Source: Pantoea allii (GTDB lineage Bacteria > Pseudomonadota > Gammaproteobacteria > Enterobacterales > Enterobacteriaceae). Taken from it: DNA of 64,000 bases. The stretch lies in contig NZ_NTMH01000002.1 in the NCBI RefSeq assembly GCF_002307475.1, positions 1 to 64,000 on the forward strand. The letters run 5' to 3'. The notes under the pieces were generated by a model. That model made no database searches, had not been told where the DNA came from, and saw nothing but the letters and a program-made list of their open reading frames with translations. Both the position numbers and the translations under genes were made by a program. Below, piece after piece: positions 56,487 to 64,000 of the stretch (position 1 is the first letter of the stretch; every line of letters begins with the position of its first letter).

Positions 56487-56702
56487 GAGTCACCCAGAAG
56501 CGCTCCACCTTGCAAAACGTCCGACTGTGGACGTTTCTGGTGACAACCCAGAGGATTCAGCCCCTGTAGCCGACAGGCAACACACCGTGTGTTGACCACC
56601 TCGGCGTCGCTCCCCCTGATGTGTTATCTCCGGATACGGTTCCTCCAACACACTGCCTGGGCGACGCGCCTCTTCTGGCTTGCGCACAGGTGCGCAAGTA
56701 GC
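56487..56702 (-). ncRNA. Lysine riboswitch (L box) in the lysC leader
   Basis: Read on the reverse strand, the leader has the conserved L-box pieces in order: AGAAGAGGCGCGTCGCCC, GGAGGAACCG, GATAACACATCAGGGGGAGC, CGCCGAGGTGG, AGGGGCTGAATCCTCTGGG, GTTGTCACCAGAAACGT and finally TTCTGGGTGACTC, which closes P1 with the starting CCAGAAG. It matches the E. coli lysC riboswitch very closely. Lysine binding lowers lysC expression. About 110 nt of expression-platform/leader remain before the lysC ATG. Confidence 0.96.
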
Positions 56703-58728
<2,026 letters not shown>

Positions 58729-58742
58729 ATTTCCACAAGCAC

Positions 58743-58770
58743 AAAAAGGCGGCTATTTAGTCGCCTTTTT
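58743..58770 (+). terminator. Terminator of pgi
   Basis: AAAAAGGCGGCT-ATTT-AGTCGCCTTTTT with one mismatch pair, 14 bp past the pgi stop. Confidence 0.92.
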
Positions 58771-59291
58771 CATTGCATGGCGCTGAGTGCAACCCGCTTT
58801 TAATCTGAAAAGCCCGCAAACGGATTGGATAATTCTTAAAATAGGCTGAGGCAAATCTGAAGATGACAGGTGTTTGAATATGACAATCTTATTAAAAATG
58901 GACCTAAATCAGCACACAGAACATTCTTACCTGTTGTTTTATAATGCTATTTAATTTATTCATGCGTGAGGAAATTCCGATTATTCTCATTCCGTACCAA
59001 ACAATACTAAATAAGTAGAAACCGCTTTGCTTTCTCCCTGTTCGCAGACAAATATTCGGCCTTTTAAGACAAACTCACGGCTTTAAAATAAGTTAACGCT
59101 AAATTTACTTAATTTAGCCCGTTTTTTGCCCTGCATTTCGACAGGTTTTTACGTTACTGAACTCTGGTATTTTGTTGCCCTATACTGGACGCGCCCGTAA
59201 TGGGTCTGTCCTTCGACTTTGCGGCAACGGTTCATTTGTTGTGCAGAATTGTCGGATAGCAATCCTTCATTCACTCAATGTAGGTGTTGTT
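58771..59291. promoter_or_regulatory. Long upstream region of the yjbEFGH operon
   Basis: 521 bp, AT-rich and without a gene. It holds an RcsB-like box at 58967-58980 and a good -10-like TATACT at 59181-59186. The length and AT content suit a promoter with several envelope-stress inputs and silencing. In E. coli this operon answers to the Rcs phosphorelay and osmotic signals. Confidence 0.6.
58967..58980. promoter_or_regulatory. Candidate RcsB/RcsAB box
   Basis: TGAGGAAATTCCGA agrees with the RcsAB consensus TAAGAATATTCCTA at about 10 of 14 positions, including AG and TTCC. It lies ~310 bp upstream of yjbE. Confidence 0.45.
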
Positions 59292-59540
59292 ATGAAAAAA
59301 CGCATGATTGCCGGTCTGGCATTACTCATCGTAGCCGTCTCTTCCAGTGCGTTTGCCGCGCCGGAAGAAGCAGGTGCTGCAGCGGGCGCACAAGCGGGCA
59401 CTATGTCCGCAGGTACGACTACCGCTGTGGGTATCGGCGTGCTTGGCGCGTTAGTAGGACTCGGTGTTGCCGCTTCTGGCGGTGGTGACGGGGCAAATAC
59501 TGGTACAACAACCACAACCACAACGGGCACCACACGTTGA
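59292..59540 (+). CDS. yjbE: Exopolysaccharide operon small secreted protein YjbE
   Basis: 82 residues (E. coli YjbE 80). Signal peptide (cleavage after AFA, ~22). The mature part is rich in Gly, Ala, Ser and Thr, with VGLGVAASGGGDGANTG and a threonine run near the end, all as in YjbE. Likely periplasmic or surface-exposed; function unknown. First gene of yjbEFGH and separated from yjbF by a hairpin terminator, so it is probably made in excess. ATG 59292; the longer open frame starting at 59172 is non-coding leader. Confidence 0.9.
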   Translation: MKKRMIAGLALLIVAVSSSAFAAPEEAGAAAGAQAGTMSAGTTTAVGIGVLGALVGLGVAASGGGDGANTGTTTTTTTGTTR

Positions 59541-59674
59541 TGGGTACCCTGCTCCTTCGGGCTGTAGCAAGGCTGCGAACGCGCATATCACGATTCATTT
59601 GCGCAAGTTAATGAGTCGCTATCAGGACGCCACCGCGTCGGCGGCCTGAAAGAGTAAGGGTACGGGAGCTTTAA

Positions 59675-59702
59675 ACATAACCACACTTTCGTGTGGTTAT
59701 TT
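59675..59702 (+). terminator. Internal terminator/attenuator between yjbE and yjbF
   Basis: ATAACCACAC-TTTC-GTGTGGTTAT followed by TTTTA, 32 bp before yjbF. Its location inside the operon suggests partial read-through. Confidence 0.85.
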
Positions 59703-59733
59703 TTACTTTGGCATCATTTATCAGGGACACACT

Positions 59734-60381
59734 GTGCGCCAACTTCCTCTGCTGCTCGTTTGCCTGCTGCTGCAGGCCTGTACACAAACGCAAAAAGGAC
59801 TCGAACAAACCGTGATGATGGCCATTGAAGGGCCAGATGACGTCACCGTTACGCCTCAGCAGATTGATAATCTGCCCTATGCCAGCCTGTATGCCCGAAT
59901 CAATGACGGTCCACGCATTTTTGTCGTGTTGGGTTATAACGAAAACGGTCAGCAAAAGTGGGTGACGCGCGATCAGTCCATGCTGGTCACCGCACACGGC
60001 AGACTGATTAAAACCCTGGGCTTGCCTGATAACCTGACAAGCGTCAGCAATCTCCAGCAAGACCCGCTGGCAAAAGGCCTGCACATTAGCAATGGTCAGC
60101 GCTGGACGCGGATTGTTCAGTGGACCGTTCAGGGCAACGTTCATAGCGGTACCCTGAGCTCAACCTTTGAGCGTGGCGACGATGAGGTGCTGAATATTGC
60201 GGGAAACCGCATTGCCTGTCGCGTCTGGCATGAGCAGCTGCATATCGACAGCCTTAACCGCGAGTGGCAAAACACGTTCTGGATCGACAACAGCAGTGGT
60301 CAGGTGGTGCAATCCCGACAGATGCTGGCTGCCGATACTTTCCCTGTTGATATCACCATTCTGAAGCCGGCAAAATCATGA
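59734..60381 (+). CDS. yjbF: YjbF-family outer-membrane lipoprotein
   Basis: 215 residues (GfcB/YjbF group-4-capsule family). Lipoprotein signal peptide with lipobox LLLQAC, so Cys16 is lipidated. GTG start at 59734. Middle region YASLYARINDGPRIFVVLGYNENGQQKWVTRD is typical. Needed with YjbG and YjbH for the uncharacterised extracellular polysaccharide of this operon. Its TGA overlaps the yjbG ATG (ATGA). Confidence 0.92.
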   Translation: MRQLPLLLVCLLLQACTQTQKGLEQTVMMAIEGPDDVTVTPQQIDNLPYASLYARINDGPRIFVVLGYNENGQQKWVTRDQSMLVTAHGRLIKTLGLPDNLTSVSNLQQDPLAKGLHISNGQRWTRIVQWTVQGNVHSGTLSSTFERGDDEVLNIAGNRIACRVWHEQLHIDSLNREWQNTFWIDNSSGQVVQSRQMLAADTFPVDITILKPAKS

Positions 60382-61121
60382 AAAAAATAACACTATTGTT
60401 GGCAGGAGTGAGCCTGCTCACCAGTCTGGGTGCGCAGGCCGCAGGCCAGGTCACCGTGCATGCGCCCCATGATACGAACAGCGTCCAGGTCAATCAGGTA
60501 GAGAACCTGGCCCAGTTGGTGACTCAGCCCGCACTGATGGCACAAACAGACTGGCGTCGCGCCGTCATTGCCGAATACGGCGCGACGGCAATAGCACAAC
60601 AACAGTATCAGCAGACACTGGCGCAGCTACGTGCCTGGCGTGCTGACAGCAGCGGAGAACAAGCCGCCGCCATTGATGCTGTGATACGTCAGTTAAGCAG
60701 CATCAAGGTGACCGGGCGGCAGTTCACGTCACTGGACCCCGACTGGATTCGCCTGCACCCAATGGATAACCGCCGCCTGGAAGGCCGTTACGATCTCTAT
60801 CTGACCCAGCCCAGCACCAGCGTCCTGCTGTTTGGCCCCATCGCGGGGGCCGGTGCTGTGAGCTGGCAACCGGGTAAATCAGTGCGGGATTACCTGAGCG
60901 ATCACCCGCTCCTGTCTGGTGCAGAACGCAACATCGCGATTGTGATTGCGCCGGATGGTACGACGCAGGAAGCACCCGTCGCTTACTGGAATCACCGCCA
61001 CGTCGAACCCGAACCCGGCAGCATCATTATGACGGGCTTTTCGTCATGGAGCCTGCCTGGCGCGTATGAAGACCTGAATAGCCGCCTCGTTTCTGTTCTG
61101 ACTCACCGGATACCAGACTGA
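60378..61121 (+). CDS. yjbG: YjbG-family periplasmic capsule protein
   Basis: 247 residues (GfcC family). Signal peptide to QAA (~22). The mature protein contains the GfcC-type beta-grasp/soluble export domain, with [27 protein letters not shown] and [26 protein letters not shown] at the end. GfcC proteins help deliver the polymer at the outer membrane. Translationally coupled at both ends (ATGA overlaps). Confidence 0.92.
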   Translation: MKKITLLLAGVSLLTSLGAQAAGQVTVHAPHDTNSVQVNQVENLAQLVTQPALMAQTDWRRAVIAEYGATAIAQQQYQQTLAQLRAWRADSSGEQAAAIDAVIRQLSSIKVTGRQFTSLDPDWIRLHPMDNRRLEGRYDLYLTQPSTSVLLFGPIAGAGAVSWQPGKSVRDYLSDHPLLSGAERNIAIVIAPDGTTQEAPVAYWNHRHVEPEPGSIIMTGFSSWSLPGAYEDLNSRLVSVLTHRIPD

Positions 61122-63211
61122 TGAAAAAACGTTATCTTCTCAGCCTGTTGGCTGTTTCTGTGGCAAGCGCCTGCCAGGCACATGCGGAAATGTATGCGGC
61201 CCCGGTAACGCCTTCGCAGTCTGATTTTGGCGGTGTGGGCCTGATGCAGGTGCCTACCGCGCGTATGGCGAAAGAGGGCGAATTCAGCCTGAATTTCCGT
61301 GATAATGACCAGTACCGCTACTATTCGGCTTCGTTACAGCTGTTCCCCTGGCTGGAAACCACCGTGCGTTATACCGACGTGCGGACCCGGCGTTACAGTG
61401 CGGTGGAAAGCTTCAGCGGCAATCAAAGCTATAAAGATAAGGCCTTCGACCTGAAGCTGCGACTGTGGCAGGAAGGTTACTGGCTGCCGGAGGTGTCATT
61501 TGGTACACGCGATCTGGGCGGTACCGGTTTGTTTGACAGTGAATATCTGGTCGCCACCAAAGCCTGGGGCCCCTTTGACTTTACGTTGGGGATGGGCTGG
61601 GGCTATCTGGGCAACAGCGGCACCGTCAAAAACCCCTTCTGTTCCTACAGCGACAGCTACTGTCAGCGTCCTGGCGTCGGTCAGGCGGGATCGATCAACG
61701 GCTCGCAGATGTTCCATGGCCCTTCCGCCGTGTTCGGCGGAATCGAATACCAGACGCCGTGGCAGCCGCTGCGCCTGAAGGTGGAATACGAAGGTAACGA
61801 TTACAAGGATGATTTTGCCGGACGCCTGCCACAACGCAGCAAGGTCAACGTGGGCGCGATCTATCGCCTGACGGACTGGGCAGATATCAATGCCAGCTAT
61901 GAACGCGGCAACACCTTTATGTTCGGCTTTACTATCCGCACTAATTTCAACGATATGCATCAGGATCATATCGACAGTCCGAAGCCTGCTTACCAGCCGA
62001 ATCCGCAGCCTAAACTGCTGGAGACCACGGTCACCGGTAGCCAGCTGTCTGAACTGAAGTCTAACGCTGGCCTGGCAGGGCCAAAAATTCAGACCAAGGG
62101 CAGCACGTTATACGTCTCGGGCGAGCAAACCAAATACCGCGATACGCGCGAAGGCGTGGATCGCGCAAATCGTATCATCATGAATAATCTGCCGGACGGT
62201 ATTGAAACCATTAACGTGACGGAGTCGCGTTACAATATGCCGCAGGTCACCACGGAAACCTCTGTTGCCAGCCTGCGCAATGAACTGGGTGGTTATCCGT
62301 TAGGGCATGAGCAGCCGTTACAACAGGTCCGCAAAAATCCTGTTGATCCGGACCCTACTGAGCAGGGCATGTTTATTCGTAAAGAGCGCCTGAGTTACAG
62401 CCTGTCGCCGGTACTGAACCAGTCGGTGGGCGGCCCGGAAAGTTTCTATCTGTACCAGGTCGGCGTGATGGGCAATGTCGATTACTGGCTTACCGATCAT
62501 TTTCTGGTCGGCGGTAGCCTGTTTGCTAACGTGGCGAATAACTACAACAAGTTTAACTACAACGGCGCGCCTGCAGATTCAACGCTGCCGCGTGTGCGTA
62601 CGCACATTCGCGACTACGTTGAGAACAATGTTTACGTCAACGATCTGCAAGCCAACTACATGGATTATCTGGGCAATGGCTTCTATGGTCAGGTTTATGG
62701 CGGCTATCTGGAAACCATGTATGGCGGCGTAGGTGGGGAAGTGCTCTATCGTCCGGTTGACAGCAACTGGGCCGTTGGGGTGGACGCCAACTATGTGCGT
62801 CAGCGTGACTGGGATGACATGATGAGATTCACCCGTTACGAGGCACCTACCGGTAACCTCACGGGCTACTGGCGTCCCTGGTTTATGCAGGATGTCCTGG
62901 TCAAAGCCAGCGTCGGGCAGTATCTGGCGAAGGATAAAGGCGTCACCATTGATGTGTCCAAACGCTTCGACAGTGGCGTGATGGTGGGCGTTTATGCCAC
63001 TAAAACCAACGTGTCATCACAGCAGTATGGTGAAGGCGACTTTACCAAAGGCTTCTACATCTCTGTTCCAATGGATCTGTTTACCGTTACGCCAACCCGT
63101 GGCCGTGCGCAGATTAACTGGGTGCCGCTCACCCGTGACGGTGGTCAGATGCTGGGACGTAAGTACCAGCTGTACGATATGACCTCGGACCGTGACGCCC
63201 GGTTTAACTAA
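61121..63211 (+). CDS. yjbH: YjbH-family outer-membrane protein
   Basis: 696 residues (E. coli YjbH 698). Signal peptide to AHA (~21), then the DUF940/GfcD-type beta-barrel: [27 protein letters not shown], a linker with [14 protein letters not shown], and a second barrel domain ending [17 protein letters not shown]. Proposed pore for the yjb exopolysaccharide. Last gene of the operon, followed by a terminator shared with metH. Confidence 0.94.
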   Translation: MKKRYLLSLLAVSVASACQAHAEMYAAPVTPSQSDFGGVGLMQVPTARMAKEGEFSLNFRDNDQYRYYSASLQLFPWLETTVRYTDVRTRRYSAVESFSGNQSYKDKAFDLKLRLWQEGYWLPEVSFGTRDLGGTGLFDSEYLVATKAWGPFDFTLGMGWGYLGNSGTVKNPFCSYSDSYCQRPGVGQAGSINGSQMFHGPSAVFGGIEYQTPWQPLRLKVEYEGNDYKDDFAGRLPQRSKVNVGAIYRLTDWADINASYERGNTFMFGFTIRTNFNDMHQDHIDSPKPAYQPNPQPKLLETTVTGSQLSELKSNAGLAGPKIQTKGSTLYVSGEQTKYRDTREGVDRANRIIMNNLPDGIETINVTESRYNMPQVTTETSVASLRNELGGYPLGHEQPLQQVRKNPVDPDPTEQGMFIRKERLSYSLSPVLNQSVGGPESFYLYQVGVMGNVDYWLTDHFLVGGSLFANVANNYNKFNYNGAPADSTLPRVRTHIRDYVENNVYVNDLQANYMDYLGNGFYGQVYGGYLETMYGGVGGEVLYRPVDSNWAVGVDANYVRQRDWDDMMRFTRYEAPTGNLTGYWRPWFMQDVLVKASVGQYLAKDKGVTIDVSKRFDSGVMVGVYATKTNVSSQQYGEGDFTKGFYISVPMDLFTVTPTRGRAQINWVPLTRDGGQMLGRKYQLYDMTSDRDARFN

Positions 63212-63215
63212 CAAA

Positions 63216-63245
63216 AAGGCAGCCTTTTGGCTGCCTTGCTTTTTT
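63216..63245 (+). terminator. Terminator of yjbEFGH
   Basis: AAGGCAGCC-TTTT-GGCTGCCTT followed by GCTTTTTT, 4 bp past the yjbH stop and abutting the end of the convergent metH. Confidence 0.92.
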
Positions 63246-64000
63246 AGTCTGCGTCGTAACCCAGGTTGGGCGCCAGCCAGCGTTCCACTTCGCTGACGGA
63301 CATGCCTTTGCGTGCCGCATAGTCTTCAACCTGATCGCGCTGAATTTGCGCCACGGCGAAGTAGCGGCTGTCAGGGTGACTGAAATACCAGCCTGACACC
63401 GAAGCGCCTGGCCACATGGCAAAAGACTCCGTGAGTTTCATGCCGGTATGGGTTTCCACATCCAGCAGCGCCCAAATAGCCGCTTTCTCGGTATGTTCCG
63501 GGCAGGCGGGATAACCCGGAGCCGGACGAATCCCCTGATAATTCTCGCGGATCAGTGCCTCATTGCTCAGGTTTTCGTCGGGGGCAAACCCCCAAATCGT
63601 TTTACGCACCTGTTCGTGCAGATATTCTGCGAAGGCTTCGGCTAAGCGGTCAGCAATGGCTTTGACCATAATCTTGTTATAGTCGTCGTGTTGCTTATCG
63701 TAAGCCTCGGCCAGCACATCCTCCTCCAGGCCGCCCGTAACCGCAAAGGCACCCAGGTAATCCGCTTTACCGCTGGTTTTCGGTGCCACGAAATCGGCCA
63801 GGCAGTAATTGGCAAAATCTGTTTTTTCCGTTTGCTGCCGCAGATGATGGCTGACATTCAGTACAGTATCGCGCTGCTCATCGGTGAAGATATGGATATC
63901 GTCGCCTACGCGGTTAGCCGGGAATATGCCCACCACGCCGCGTGGCGTCAGCGCCTTTTCTGCACTCAGCTTATCCAGCATGGCGTTGGCATCGGCAAAC
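63244..64000 (-). CDS. metH: Cobalamin-dependent methionine synthase, C-terminal activation domain (runs off the window)
   Basis: The last ~250 codons of metH; the gene continues beyond 64000. The visible part is the AdoMet-binding reactivation domain: DDIHIFTDEQR, CLADFVAPK, WGFAPDENLSNEALIRENYQGIRPAPGYPACPEHTEK (the AdoMet-binding RPAPGYP motif) and MWPGASVSGWYFSHPDSRYFAVAQI. This domain allows reductive methylation of inactive cob(II)alamin. An apparent ATG at 63981 is internal. In E. coli metH lies nearby but on the other side of lysC and yjbB, so gene order differs here. Confidence 0.95.
   Translation of the reverse strand, partial: FADANAMLDKLSAEKALTPRGVVGIFPANRVGDDIHIFTDEQRDTVLNVSHHLRQQTEKTDFANYCLADFVAPKTSGKADYLGAFAVTGGLEEDVLAEAYDKQHDDYNKIMVKAIADRLAEAFAEYLHEQVRKTIWGFAPDENLSNEALIRENYQGIRPAPGYPACPEHTEKAAIWALLDVETHTGMKLTESFAMWPGASVSGWYFSHPDSRYFAVAQIQRDQVEDYAARKGMSVSEVERWLAPNLGYDAD

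Overview
The window is chromosomal DNA from a gamma-proteobacterium of the order Enterobacterales. Gene content and sequence resemble the Erwiniaceae (Pantoea/Erwinia-like) more than Escherichia, but this is an inference from protein resemblance and gene order, not a phylogeny. Most of it matches the E. coli 91-93 min region in rearranged form: gltP, acs-yjcH-actP, yjcE, ghxP, soxRS, yjcB, ssb/uvrA, yjbQR, tyrB, dnaB, qor, pspG, dusA, zur, yjbJ, dinF/lexA, dgkA, plsB, ubiCA, psiE, yjbB, lysC, pgi, yjbEFGH and metH. Missing relative to E. coli are the mal cluster, alr, pdeC beside soxS, nrf and murR.

Layout. 1-3 kb: the 5' part of an MFS exporter gene, a divergent cupin/AraC regulator, and an Aer-type aerotaxis receptor. 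3-7 kb: murQP (N-acetylmuramate uptake and etherase) and gltP. 7.7-11.8 kb: acs-yjcH-actP acetate operon. 11.8-14.7 kb: YfaZ-like outer-membrane protein, a CidA/LrgA-CidB/LrgB pair and its divergent LysR regulator. 14.7-20.6 kb: Na+/H+ antiporter, ghxP with a PurR box, a GST, soxR and soxS with a textbook SoxR promoter, and yjcB with a perfect CRP site. 20.6-24.7 kb: an AT-rich island with an oligosaccharide flippase and a TupA-like ATP-grasp protein in one operon, an IS3-type OrfA/OrfB' remnant, and about 0.9 kb of apparently non-coding DNA. 24.7-27.8 kb: a DMT-family permease interrupted by one in-frame amber codon, an AraC regulator, an isochorismatase-like hydrolase and a DUF1349 protein. 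27.9-49.9 kb: conserved housekeeping genes with clear SOS boxes at uvrA/ssb and lexA, a sigma-54 promoter at pspG and a probable Zur box in front of zur. 50-54.9 kb: psiE with a perfect CRP site, an alkaline-phosphatase-superfamily enzyme, the Na/Pi cotransporter yjbB and a BASS transporter. 55-64 kb: lysC behind a lysine riboswitch, pgi, the yjbEFGH exopolysaccharide operon, and the 3' end of metH.

The accessory DNA of most interest is at 20.6-24.7 kb. Two nearly identical inverted repeats (ATTTCAAAGYGAAAT) sit upstream of the flippase/ATP-grasp operon, facing a transposase-derived HTH gene. This looks like a small surface-glycan module with its own operators. Its function cannot be read from sequence alone. 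Other items worth a look are a SoxS with a cysteine-containing C-terminal extension, the amber-interrupted permease, an 8-bp tandem repeat array behind zur, and several regulatory sites that can be read directly.
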